Positions 45,151 to 55,700 of a DNA stretch of 64,000 nt are shown in pieces. The translations under genes and the position numbers were made by a program. Within the stretch, counting starts at the first letter, position 1. Each line of letters begins with the position of its first letter. The stretch spans positions 30,814,365-30,878,364 of the forward strand of contig OY987304.1 of assembly GCA_963920635.1 (NCBI GenBank), written 5' to 3'. Origin of the DNA: Pseudeuparius sepicola (lineage: Eukaryota > Arthropoda > Insecta > Coleoptera > Anthribidae). Under the pieces are notes generated by a model, which worked only from the letters and a program-made list of their open reading frames with translations, was not told the origin of the DNA and did not search any database.

Positions 45151-46200
45151 GCAGTACCGTTTAACTCTCAGCCCAAAACAGCTGAGGCAGGTTGAAAATT
45201 TTGAAAAAACAATTAGAGAAAGCTTGGATGCACAAAACCAATAATGTAATAGATGAAAGAAAACTTGCCAAATTGTTACGAAATTTGTTTTTTCTACTTA
45301 TCTCCAAAAATGCCTTTCATTATATAGCACTAAGTTGGTCACGTGACTACGCGATTATGCGTTAGCGCCGTGGCCTGTCTTTATCGTTGGCCTCGGGCAA
45401 TCATAAAATACACCGACGAATTATTTATACATAACCTCAAAATTACAAGTTGCAACATAGCGTTAAAAGTTCATAAGGAAATACTGCTTTCGGCATACCA
45501 AACATTCAGGAACATTACATAATCACACCCAAACAATTTACACTTTAAAAATGTGTAAAATACTTACAAATTAGTATAAAAAAAGTGAAAGCACGAGACA
45601 GGCACGGACCACAAATTTGGGAACTTTGCACTAGCGTCGACTCAGGCAGGCCCTCTAGCGGACGCGAGCCTGCAAGTGGTTGTTCATTTCGATAGTAGAT
45701 GGAGCTGCAAGTGCAAGTGTTACAACTGACCCCTGTTACAATTGATACCGGTCTCCCCTATAGGTTTTGGCTACTGTTGCCATTCGAGCTCGTGTAGTAA
45801 ATGTGATTATTACTAACTAATAATTGTGAGTGCTTCTGTACTATAGGTGAGTCTTGATATTGTTTGTCTTTATGCGGGATGATAGGGCTACAGGCGAACA
45901 CCCGCTTAAAAAAGTAACGCTCTTTCGCGGCTATACTTATGGGAGGTGAAGAAATTTGCAAATTTTTGCAGATTTTCAAATTATCTCACGGTATGGCAAC
46001 GCTGTAGTAGGAAGCCTTCGCTTCAATAATGAAGGAACCTTGCGGCAAGTGGATCTCAAGCTGTCTCTAATATTCGAGAAATTTTTTTATTGCCACAACT
46101 TTTTATTTTATGCACATTAAAAAATACATTAATGGTGTGCTCTTGGGGTCGGAAACTACCGCTGGTTAAAATTTATGTACTAATCAGGTTACACCCTGTA

Positions 46201-47301
46201 TATCGTTGCAATTAGAAAAATTAGCTGCTTCAAAATGTCTAAAAATATACAAGGTGTTTGATATGAAAAACAAAAAATATATATTTTGTACCACTTTTAC
46301 TATGCACCCTGTACAATCCGAAAGTCAACCTTTTTAAAGTCCGATGGTTACCTACCTTATAACTTTTATATAAAACTTTTTCTCTATCTGCAAACAGTAG
46401 AGAAATAATAATAGGTGGTCGGAGTTTTCGCGTGAAAACTGTATTTATATTACGTTTATAAAAAAATATCCTGATAAAGAAAACAATTTCTGGCTGCTAA
46501 TAAAGTTATTGCTCTGGGAGAACAAAATAAGATTTGCAGAATGCTGCAATGTTAATAATAATTACTTACTGCGGAGATATCATTATTTTATCTATCACGT
46601 TGAAATGCTATTTTCCAGTCATGTATTGAGAGTCCATAGACCACCACTGAAAGGAAATAAAGATCATGAATAATTGATGACAGATCGTAGTTATCGGAAA
46701 ACGATTACTGAAGTATGATACCAAACGATATAGGAGGTACGCATGAAGGAAAAGAGTCTAGAAATATCGCCAGCGTTGTTTTATGGTGCCCATCGGTTTT
46801 ATGTCAGCCCCTAAGAAAAAGATAGAACTAAAATCGAGCAAAAACCTTTTTGGGTTAACCTGCTCCAGATCAGATTTTGCTTGGATTGGTAAGCAAGCTG
46901 TTGCATTCATTATCATTAAATAACATTTATCTAGTTTAAATATTACAGTCAAAGCACCCGAAAAGTAACAATTATATAAAAATTAATTTGAAGGCGAAAA
47001 ACTTTATTATATGACATAATACAATCTGCTTAAAAAACCTTAACCCACTTCGCGAAAATACGCCTTAACCGTAACAAAATATTCACAATACATTTCACCA
47101 ATCAAAAAGCTTGATTTCAAATTGTCAAACCTATTACAAGTGCCGAAATGGACTATAGAGTGGAACAGAAGTATCCACTTAAAAATGTATGCCCTGAGGC
47201 TCTAAAGGTAGAGTGTCTGCCACCTTATAAATCATCTTGACCAACTTAACAAAATACACTGATAAGCAAAAATTGTACATACAGTTTGTCTACTTACAAG
47301 T
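46201..47301. other. No gene seen; fragments of mariner-like ends near 46249-46450
   Basis: TACAAGGTGTTTGATATG (46249) and TATGCACCCTGTA (ending about 46314) form a 65-bp pair of mariner-like ends. 46310-46450 is the inverted relative of 38110-38230. The remainder is unassigned. Confidence 0.4.
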
Positions 47302-48584
47302 GTATATGTCGCAGCCTTTTGATGTAATTAGCTGAAGACTGGACGGTTCAAGAAACGCTGCCAGATACTGAAACGAATAAATGTTAGGCTAAAAGGCTAC
47401 ATATTGTAGACGTTACATGAAACGGCAACCTGTGTCTATACCTTTTGATAAAAATATACCAAATTACGTTAAGTGGCTGACTTCGTTGGTATTTTCAATA
47501 CGAGCAATACATAACCTTAAAATGGCGGCAGTAGGCAGTTCTAGGTTCTCAGTTTATTCGCAGAAACTACTGCGAAAGCCTTAGGCAAAGCAGAAAATTG
47601 AAGCAGTTATACTAGTAAGAAATTGTAGTGGCCAAGCAAAAGAAGTAAGTGAACTTGTTAACATAGTATTTCATTACTTAGGTTAGGTCTCAGAGAAATA
47701 ACCAAGGATAGAGGGAGCAACAGCCTCAAAATACATACGTTTGTAGTCAACCAACATCTTATGCAAATTTACCGAAGTAAACAAACATTAGGCCCGTGTG
47801 TACAACGTTTACCTGAGATAGGTTATGTCCTGAGAAATATCAATGTAGCCACATACCACACACTTTCTGCGTCCCATTGTATACAAAATCAGTCACTATA
47901 TCCTAAATACTAATAAATAGCCTTTAAATTAACAGAAAAACAATTAAAAACGGGAGAAATGCATACGTAAACAATCGGAAAACTTGACATGCTGGGCATA
48001 CACAAAACAAATATCGCTGAGTTAACGAACGCGACGCGCGCGGCAGCAAAAGCAGCGTTGCCATGTCGGACGGTTTGAGGTATCTGTGACGATTTTATTA
48101 AAGTGATAATTAGATACTATAATTAGACTGCAATTTAGTTTTAGTTTAAAATTGTTACAAACTCGAAATTAATAACTACATTTGGTAATTTAGCGTTATG
48201 GGAGGTGTGCCTTCATTGAACCCCATTATTAAATCCTTCTATTTTGAAATGAAATGCTGTAAACAATGGAGTACGCGGCATCACTCAAAAAGATGTTGGC
48301 TTTGTTTACTTTTTGTTCTTACTCCCTCTATCCTTGGTTATTTCTCTGAGGGTTAGGTCGAGGGTTTGTTTAGGTATATTGTTGCAGTAAGCGCATAGCA
48401 GAGTTGCGACGTTACATGAAAATACCAACGAAGTCAGCCACTTAGCGTAATTTCATGTAACGTCTACAATACTCGTATGTAGCCTTTTGGCGTAACATAT
48501 ATTCGTTTCAGTATCTGGCACCGTTTCATGAACTGTCTTTTCATGAAACGGCCAATTACATTAAAAGACTGCGACATAATATAC
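47302..48584. mobile_element. Fold-back element hosting P-like MITE copy A
   Basis: Inverted arms of about 170-200 bp (about 47302-47510 and 48410-48584) share GTGGCTGACTTCGTTGGTAT, GTAGACGTTACATGAAA and CCAGATACTGAAACGAATA with their inverses. The 662-bp P-like MITE sits between them; without it the element is about 610 bp. The outer ends GTATATGTCGCAG/CTGCGACATAATATAC lack a clear duplication, so the superfamily is open. Confidence 0.7.
47681..48358. mobile_element. P-like MITE, copy A, with 8-bp target duplication
   Basis: The 662-bp element (47689-48350) has 29-bp perfect terminal repeats starting CTCAGAGAAATAACCAAGGA and the 8-bp duplication GGTTAGGT (47681-47688, 48351-48358). A minus-strand ATG at 47877 opens with MGRRKCVVCG then a stop, like the N-terminus of a THAP domain. 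On the plus strand, 48198 onward reads MGGVPSLNP, like the conserved C-terminal end of a THAP domain. Together with the 8-bp duplication this points to the P superfamily. It is an inverted near-copy of 52853-53512. Confidence 0.82.
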
Positions 48585-48603
48585 AAATCAATAAAAAAAA
48601 TAT

Positions 48604-51600
48604 TTGCGAGATATTTTCACAAACCTTTTTTTGTTTGAAAAGTCTTCAAAAAATGCTTCTTCCCACGTTATTACCTTTGTCAAAATGCAAATCCAGGGAC
48701 GGCTACGATTTTTTTATACCTCCGATTTTTACGAAAACGATTTGTTGTTGGCATATTCGTTTCCAGTTTTTTGATACGATTTAAGTTATTTTGTAAATAT
48801 AGGGTGATTTATTCATAACAACATTAATTTTAACAGTAGGTAGGGAAAAATACCCTAAAAGTGAAAACGAAATTTAAAAAAATTATAACTATTTTTTATA
48901 TATTTTTTTTCTAAACCGCGTTTTTGCCTGTTTGGCCCCTTATTTACCAATGCCACTGACTTGCGTCAAGCGTGTATGAGGCTTCGGACGACGGTTACCG
49001 TTATGCGCGTTGGCTTTGTTGTCAGATATACGAAACTTTCATAAATTTAAAGAAATGTTTTCAGTACAAGATTATTTTGTGTTGTAGGCGAATATTCTGC
49101 AAAATTCATGAGGAAATTATTAAATTATCTTAAGGGATAAATACCAGCGAGAAAAATAAATGAAACGACTGCTTACGAGACCTTTTGATTTTCGGATGGT
49201 TTAATAAGTACCTACTTAACTAGGATGCTGCTCACATGATTTCGTGGTCCTCGACACCACTGAGAACGGCATTTTTCTTGATAGAACAAACTTCCTTCCG
49301 AGCTTCCTTCATTTCACTTGGCGCTTGGCGCACTATTTCCGCTCACTAGTTCACTGATAATCTTTTTTACTCCACCAAGACGCTCTTAGCGTAAGGTGGT
49401 TGTGTTCTGTGGGTGTTCCGCTTCCTCTGAAATAATAACGTCAACATTAGCGAACATCTGTAGTCTAGTTGTTTAAAATTATGGTACTTTCCGCTTAGGT
49501 CGTTTCGAAAACCAACGATACACTTTTCTCATTAATTTCTTTCTCGTTATGTTTTTTTGTCGTAGAGAGGAATCCATATTTGCCATAGAATCGTCGCTGT
49601 GGGGGTGGTCCTCCTCTGTCACACTGGTTTAGTCGTAGGCCTTGATCTTGTCAAGTTTCTGGAGAGTGCACTGTGGTTTTCCTTTCGTTTTTCACTCTCC
49701 GCCTCACTAAAACACTACACGCATTGTAAATACTTTGTAAATATGTTTGGGTTTCTTGGGACTTTTCGGGATATTTGTTTCCCATATTGCACAGTCCACC
49801 CTGTCCCTGTTTTGATTTGGATGTTTGAAGTTTGAAGGTGAAGATTATGTCGGATTCATTGACACTAATAGTTGAGTTGGCCTTCTATTCGTATTCGTAG
49901 AAACCTTGTTTAGTAGAAATCATTTATTCAATGAAACGGAATTTTTCGCCCGAGACCCTCTCTTAGTTTCGCTGCCTGCCGATAGGTGGCGCGGTAGCTT
50001 GATTTTAATTGTGCAGGCATTCCCCATATCCATATCCCCATCATATACTATTTCCGCATTTGCAAAAATATTTCAAAAATATTGCACAAACAGTCGAATA
50101 AACAGAAAATAGAGAACTGACGTTTCTGTATTACCTACGTGGTCGTGGTGCCAACATACAGAGATACAGAGTGGCTCAGAGGTCTACAGAGGTCTTTAGT
50201 TTAATTACGTAAATTCGGAGACGTTAATAACAATTATTAAGAGAGATGGCGCCACATAGAAAATGGCGAATGCTAATTGACAAGTGACAAGTTTGACAGT
50301 AATAATAGCGACGGGCGTGTTGTTTTTAAAACTTTTGTAATAAAAATCTCCAAAGTCTACCGAATTTTGGAAACAGTTTCAGTATTTTCCAATCACTGTT
50401 TGTTGACAGTTGACACTGTGTGCGTCTTGTGCTTGTAATTGCGATGGAAAAAATTGGCTCTTTTACTCAAGTCTATCAAAAACTATTTATTATGCATTAC
50501 AAAATAGGAAAGACAGTTGTTGCGTAACGGACGGCTCTATTAGAGTTAGAGCTCGGTTAAAGAAAAGACAGAGAGACTGTAAGTCCCAAAGGGGGCGGTT
50601 TTATTATTTGGAAGGAACAAAACTATCTAACATATCACTAAACAGGGTACACCACTTACTTGTAAAACTGATCGCAGTCTCTGGAGCAGTGTTCTTCTTG
50701 GAGGTACCTCCGCTTTCCTTGTTCTGCTCACTTCCCGCGTGCAACGATTCCCAGTTGACACGGGCGCAATAATACCACAACTGATGTATATTGGGGTTTT
50801 CGGATCTTCCGAGGAAAACCAGTCAAAAAAAGGGTAAAAGTCGTGAATTTAGCGAGGCGATGGCGCGAACCGACGATACCAAGTCGCGGACTCGGACGTT
50901 CATGTTCTTCGCACGCGCGCGGGCAAGAGGTGGGAACCAATTTAGTGACATAAAAGTCTTTCAAAAAAAATACCACCAGTTTTGTTCCTGTTTAAAAAAT
51001 AATACATATTTCTTCCACCATAAGTTAAAAGGAAAACGCAACAACTGTATTTAAGAAATGCCAATGTAACCAAATTACTTCGTTTTCTTCCTCCCCGACT
51101 CGCTAATGTACAAGCAAAATAAAACCCTGTTATTTGTATTAGCGTGAGTAATCTATTCCTATATACATTTTTGGGGAGTTCCATTCTGCAGGGTGTCAAA
51201 GTTGAGCAAAACAGGAAATTTAAAGACATCTGGTGACTCAGTAGTGTGTCATTTAATCCCCTCAAAACAATTGAATGGTCAACAAGACCATTAAGTTTTG
51301 GTGTGCAAAGATTCAATTTAAAAATGTACAGGGTATTTTTCTCTGGGCCATCTCAAAATGCTGAATTTTTATGAAACTTTATACTTGTCAAGGGTGCTCT
51401 GGACTTAATGGAACAATATTAACAAATACAAAACAAATTTATTTTTTACAAAATGCCTACCAACAAATAAAAACAATTTATATTACAACTTTATATTACA
51501 TTTTCTGTGCATTTCCTGTTGTGGCACGCCAGCAACCTTACCTCATATGGACTTACTAACTAGCAGGCTTCTGTATTTTTTAGACTTAGTTCGTTTATAG

Positions 51601-51962
51601 TGCCTGGGGCGGTTTTGATAATCTCGATTTTTGGCCCCAAAAAATTCAGTATTTTAAGATTGCACAGAAAAAGACAATGCGTATATTTTGTATTGTGTCT
51701 TTACACACCAACACTTTGAGTGGTCCTGTTGACCACTCAACTGATTTGAGGGACTTAACAGGTGGGGGTTTTGGGGTGTCTTGATTAACGCTGTGGTGTC
51801 AGATTTTAAATAAAAAAATTGCCAAATAATTTTATTAAAAATCGAGGGTATAAAAAAATCGAAGCCGTCCCTGGATTTCCATTTGATAAAAGTAAGAAGC
51901 GGTTTTTGAAGTGTAATAAGTAATTTATCAAATAAGAAAATTTTGTGAATATTTTGCGGAAT
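48604..51962. mobile_element. 3.4-kb fold-back element with unassigned cargo
   Basis: 48604-48745 (GCGAGATATTTTCACAAA ... AATCCAGGGACGGCT) pairs with 51830-51962, giving arms of about 135-140 bp. Between them are 3.1 kb: unassigned DNA (48750-51150), with a moderately GC-rich stretch at 50500-50950, and a copy of the dispersed MITE (51165-51845) abutting the right arm. No transposase domain is recognised. It may be a large fold-back element, or two inverted copies of one repeat framing unrelated DNA. Confidence 0.5.
51165..51845. repeat. Diverged copy of the 24.2-26.8 kb MITE family
   Basis: It matches the interior of the element at 24208-26785: GTTGAGCAAAACAGG, ACAATTGAATGGTCAACAAG, TCTCAAAATGCTGAATTTTT on the left, and GATTAACGCTGTGGTGTCAG on the right. 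It is itself palindromic (the TTTGAGTGGTCCTGTTGACC region near 51715 is the inverse of about 51275). The outer termini are lost. Confidence 0.7.
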
Positions 51963-52690
51963 CTCTATTCGCTCTCTTTCAGTCTAAATTGCAGTATGGA
52001 ATTACTCTATACGGAGAAACTCATCTAATGCTTTTTTTAATGCGCTTGCAAAAACGTGCTGTTAAACCTCAGTCATGGAAGATATATCGACTCCACTTCA
52101 AAGTTTTCCAAATCTTGACACCGCGCGGCTTGCTTCGGCTTTGCCGTGCGGCTTTTTCCGGGAGCTTATTTGGTCGAAATGGGAAGAATTTTGATTTAGG
52201 AGCGAGAAAAATGTTCGGCGAGTACCATGCGTGCTTTTGGCGGCAGCGACTTTTATTGTGATTGCCAAAAAAGCTCTGCCCCGGCAAAAAGAAATTTTTT
52301 ACAACTTTCAAACAAACAAAATACGTTTCGTTAATTCGTTACATATACATTTTCCCTATTTTCAATGCGATTGGCAAAAATCTCCACAAAATTAGGTAAT
52401 AAATACTTTATGACGTAAAATATCGTCGAGAATATTACATTATCTCCCTTTTGGGTCATCAAAAATTAAAAATCCACTGCAATATAATGCTGCTATAGGT
52501 TGATGTGTTGGAAATTGAAATTAGGTGTTACCAGTAGTAAGAGTGGATACATGGAGGCTTCGCCGCTCCCGCAAGGACGTGCATATCTTTAGGATAATAA
52601 TCGCCGAATGGGGCAATATTTCGAAAATAAAATCTATCTGATGGAGACTTGACTAGTAATCCCATCAAAAAGCCGTGCCATACCTACCGT

Positions 52691-53590
52691 GCGGCACGCG
52701 TCCACTCTGGGGCAGGCCACGCGGCTTCCTTTGATCGGGACCGACTTTCTGCGGCTTCTATCCCTGGGCTTGGGCCGACTGGCATTTTGAGACCGTGCGG
52801 CCAAGGTCTATAACCTTGCCGTGCGGCATAGTGCTGCGACATGCATCCACACCTCAGAGAAATAACCAAGGATAGAGGGAGTAAGAACAAAAAGTAAACA
52901 AAGCCAACATCTTTTTGAGTGATGCCGCGTACTCCATTGTTTACAGCATTTCATTTCAAAATAGAAGGGTTTAATAATGGGATTCAATGAAGGCACACCT
53001 CCCATAACGCTAAATTAACAAATGTAGTTATTAATTTCTTGTTTGTAACAATTTTAAACTAAAACTAAATTGCAGTGTAATTATAGTATATAATTATCAC
53101 TTTAATAAAATCGTCACAGATACCTCAAACCGCCCGACATGGCAACGCTGCTTTTGCTGCCGCGGGCGCCGCGTCCGTTAACTCAGCGATATTTGTTTTG
53201 TGTATGCCCAGCATGTCAAGTTTTCCGATTGTTTACGTATGGATTTTTCCCGTTTTTAATTGTTTTTCTGTTAATTTAAAGGCTATTTATTAGTATTTAG
53301 GAAATAGTGACTGATTTTGTATACAATGGGACGCAGAAAGTGTGTGGTATGTGGCTAAATTGATATTTCTCAAGACATAACCTCTCAGGTAAACGTTGTA
53401 CACACGGGCCTAATGTTTGTTTACTTCGGTAAATTTGCATAAGATGTTGGTTGACTACAAATGTATGTATTTTGAGGCTGTTGCTCCCTCTATCCTTGGT
53501 TATTTCTCTGAGATCCACACTGACACACTGACAAGCAGGCCGCGCGGCTTTGCCGCCCGCATTTTGCGTGCACGGTGTGGACGCGTCTTA
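52691..53590. mobile_element. GC-rich element split by P-like MITE copy B
   Basis: ACGCGTCCAC at 52696 and its inverse GTGGACGCGT ending 53586 are short inverted ends. Adjacent regions on both sides are rich in GCGGC/GCCGC words (GTGCGGC, CGCGCGGCTTT), unlike surrounding AT-rich DNA. The 660-bp MITE copy B lies inside, so the host element is about 230 bp. A related GC-rich patch occurs at about 52120-52160. Confidence 0.35.
52845..53520. mobile_element. P-like MITE, copy B, with 8-bp target duplication
   Basis: The 660-bp element (52853-53512) is the inverted counterpart of copy A, with the same 29-bp terminal repeat (CTCAGAGAAATAACCAAGGA...) and the 8-bp duplication ATCCACAC (52845-52852, 53513-53520). 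The THAP-like start MGRRKCVVCG lies on the plus strand at 53336, and the VPSLNP end on the minus strand at about 53005. The two copies differ by scattered substitutions and small indels. Confidence 0.85.
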
Positions 53591-54205
53591 ATATAATACT
53601 GTAGCTTGTTATTAGAAATTGAACACAAGACATGTGTATAACCAACAATTCATGGGTATCCAACAAGAAGCAAATATCTACTTCGGACTCAACGATATAG
53701 ACTGGCCAAATCCGCAAAAAATAATAATTACAAACTTTTATTTAACTTGCCCTGTTAGTAGGTATTTTTCTCCCTAGCTCAGCCAGTCGACGAGAGAATA
53801 ATGGGTTTTAATCCAGAATTATAAGTATATCATTTTAGATAACATATTTTACAATACATAAACAAGATCTTTTGTTAAATAATGAATTTTATTTTTTTGT
53901 ATTTATTTAGTATTAAGCACATAGATTAATTAATAACTTTATACTCTTTATGTATTTTTTATTCCTAATAATACAAGTAATAAAATTGTTTTACCATGTT
54001 GAACTGACTTGCTGCACATACTTTTGTATTTTGTTGTCAAATAAACTGATCTATTTTCATTTTTTCACTTTCATTCTCAAATTTACTTTGTTTCTGTAAA
54101 ACAATGTCAAAATTGAATTCCTTGTCTCCAAAAACATAGAAAACGGTAATATCACTCGCTATTTTCAAATTCGCTCCTTTGCACCCCTCTTAACCACCCC
54201 ATCCT
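53591..54205. other. No gene seen
   Basis: Very AT-rich DNA with no recognisable coding content or paired termini. Confidence 0.35.
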
Positions 54206-54500
54206 TACACAGGGTGTTTGGTAGAGTAAGCTATTTAGAACTTACCAAGCCACGAAGTTTTACGGTTTTCAATTTTTTTTTTTTAATTTCACTCTTTCCG
54301 CGTCATTTCTTCTTTCATTCATCTTTGATTATCGCATTAACAGCGCCTAACAAAGTATTTGTAAAATTAAAAAAAAATTAAATTGGTCAATATCTAGAAA
54401 CCGTAAGACTTCATACTAAGGTAAGTTTGGTAAATAACTTCCAAATAGGTTACTCTAGCACCCCCTAGAATGTTTGCATCGACTTACCAAATACCCTGTA
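54206..54500. mobile_element. Short fold-back mariner-like MITE, about 290 bp
   Basis: CAGGGTGTTTGGTAGAGTAA near 54210 and ACTTACCAAATACCCTG-TA ending 54500 are inverted ends. The inner segments GAAGTTTTACGGTTT (left) and AAACCGTAAGACTTC (right) also pair. The right arm has extra bases (CACCCCCTAGAATG). The TA boundary fits Tc1/mariner. Confidence 0.65.
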
Positions 54501-54984
54501 TTATTATCAATAATTCTCTCTACAGTACTAATTTCCTTGGCTGAAACTAAGTAAAAAGTAATATAGTGTGTTCCACTTTGAGTCGAGACAATTCCGTATT
54601 TTCGAAAGATGGACCGATTTCCAAAAAACTTTTTTCAACAGTACTCGAAGAGTTGGGTTATAATTTTTTAAAATAATAACCCTATTCCATGGCCTACTGT
54701 TATTGAAAGAAAACCCCAAAAAATCACAATGTGTAGGTAACATATTAGGCATTTTTTAAATAATAAAATGGATAGTGCCATCGAATGGGCTAATACACAT
54801 TTTTTTAGTTGTTTTTCCGATTCTATGGGTTGAGAAGACCCCACGGTATTTTTTTAAATTGTCGGCCGGGATTTTCCCGAAAAAAAAATCAATAATTTGT
54901 GTTACTATCGGGTAAAACATACGGCAACACCGTTCGTATTCCCGCCACCTTGTCTTAGTCCGCCACACTTAGACCACAGAGATC

Positions 54985-55185
54985 GTATACCGTACTTTCA
55001 CCGTTTTAGTAGACATAGCCATGGCTGGGCGGCGCGCCGCCGTGTATTCGGCTAGGTTCTTCAGTCGATAAGCGGTGCGGGACTACTGTGTACTCCCCCC
55101 GCCAACGACTGACAAACCTAGCTGGACGCAGGCGACGCGCGGCCTATTCCCCTATGTCTACTAAAACGGTGAAAGTACGGTATAC
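54985..55185. mobile_element. 201-bp MITE with perfect 33-bp TIR
   Basis: GTATACCGTACTTTCACCGT at 54985 continues for 33 bp and is repeated exactly inverted at 55153-55185. The boundary could be TA or TATA duplicated, because the terminus overlaps TATA. The interior is GC-rich (GGGCGGCGCGCCGCCG), with a second imperfect inverted pair (GGCTAGGTTCTTCAGTCG against CGACTGACAAACCTAGCT). Confidence 0.8.
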
Positions 55186-55500
55186 ATTATACATAGAGGG
55201 CTGGAGCATCCGCCATTAATGCGGCCAATTTCATTTAGGTATAAAATTCGCATGCAGTACGGGCCATAATGATAACTAGATAGATAGGTAAGTATATATT
55301 CATTTTTTTGGTTAATAATTTTCAGCACATCCTATATTCATAAAAAAACACTGCCCAGCACTCTATATTATATTGTATATGTTACAGGCCATATATGATA
55401 TATCTATATATGTAAATGACATAGTACCTATTTCATATACGGACTAGACCGTGAACATACGGATTATCGACATTCACACTGTATCTATGTGCAATCGCAG

Positions 55501-55700
55501 TGAATTACCCTTCTTTTTTATATAGGCCCATTAAAGAAGAATATGCCTTCTTTTTAGTACCTTCGTATTTTGCAGAAAAAAATCTAGGGTAGCTACCTAC
55601 ACTATACTAAATAATTACCTTTTTTCCTTCAAAATACTATGTACCAGCAAGAAGTAATATCCTTCTTTTTGGGCCTATATAAAAAAGGAAGGGTAATTCA
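55501..55700. mobile_element. 200-bp fold-back element
   Basis: TGAATTACCCTTCTTTTTTA at 55501 and its near-exact inverse ending 55700 form 30-bp arms. The interior AGAAGAATATGCCTTCTT and its diverged inverse continue the hairpin. No clear target duplication. Confidence 0.7.

Larger units (their letters stand above)
44185..45403. mobile_element. P-like element remnant nested in the pogo element
   Basis: The 1.2-kb insertion (44194-45394) is flanked by GGGCAATCA on both sides (44185-44193, 45395-45403), an 8- or 9-bp duplication. The ends are imperfect inverted repeats sharing ATAAAGACAGGCC and CACGTGACC. A decayed THAP domain inside (about 44950-45150) suggests descent from a P-superfamily element, whose duplications are 8 bp. 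The left half includes a GC-rich block (44363-44800) unlike the rest, which ends with GAAATAAATCAGTGTTGTAAC, like an LTR R-region or other transcript end, and may be a further insertion. Confidence 0.65.
41571..45760 (-). mobile_element. Pogo-type Tc1/mariner element (4.19 kb with a nested insertion)
   Basis: Terminal inverted repeats GGGGAGACCGGTATCAATT (41573) and the inverse (ending 45758) extend about 25 bp with a 3-base indel, and TA flanks both (41571-41572, 45759-45760). Inside, on the minus strand, lies a pogo/Tigger-like transposase (41979-43987) with frameshifts. A 1.2-kb element (44194-45394) has inserted between the transposase start and the 5' end. Without it the element is about 3.0 kb, a normal size for the group. 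GTAACA/TGTTAC words recur near both ends and may be subterminal binding sites. Confidence 0.88.
40132..46200. mobile_element. Mariner-like MITE interrupted by a pogo element
   Basis: TA-CAGGGTGTAACTTTGATTA at 40132 and the inverse-type end AATCAGGTTACACCCTG-TA ending 46200 share about 50 bp of diverged inverted similarity (left ATTATAACTGGCGATAGGTT against right inverse TTTTAACCAGCGGTAGTTTC). Removing the pogo element leaves about 1.9 kb. Pairing over a 6-kb distance with this divergence is suggestive, not certain. Confidence 0.5.

Noticed and set aside
50410..50772. 120-codon plus-strand open frame
   Set aside because: No recognisable domain, no supporting splice or start context, and it lies inside a fold-back element; a chance frame is more likely. 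An exon of a host gene cannot be excluded without transcripts.
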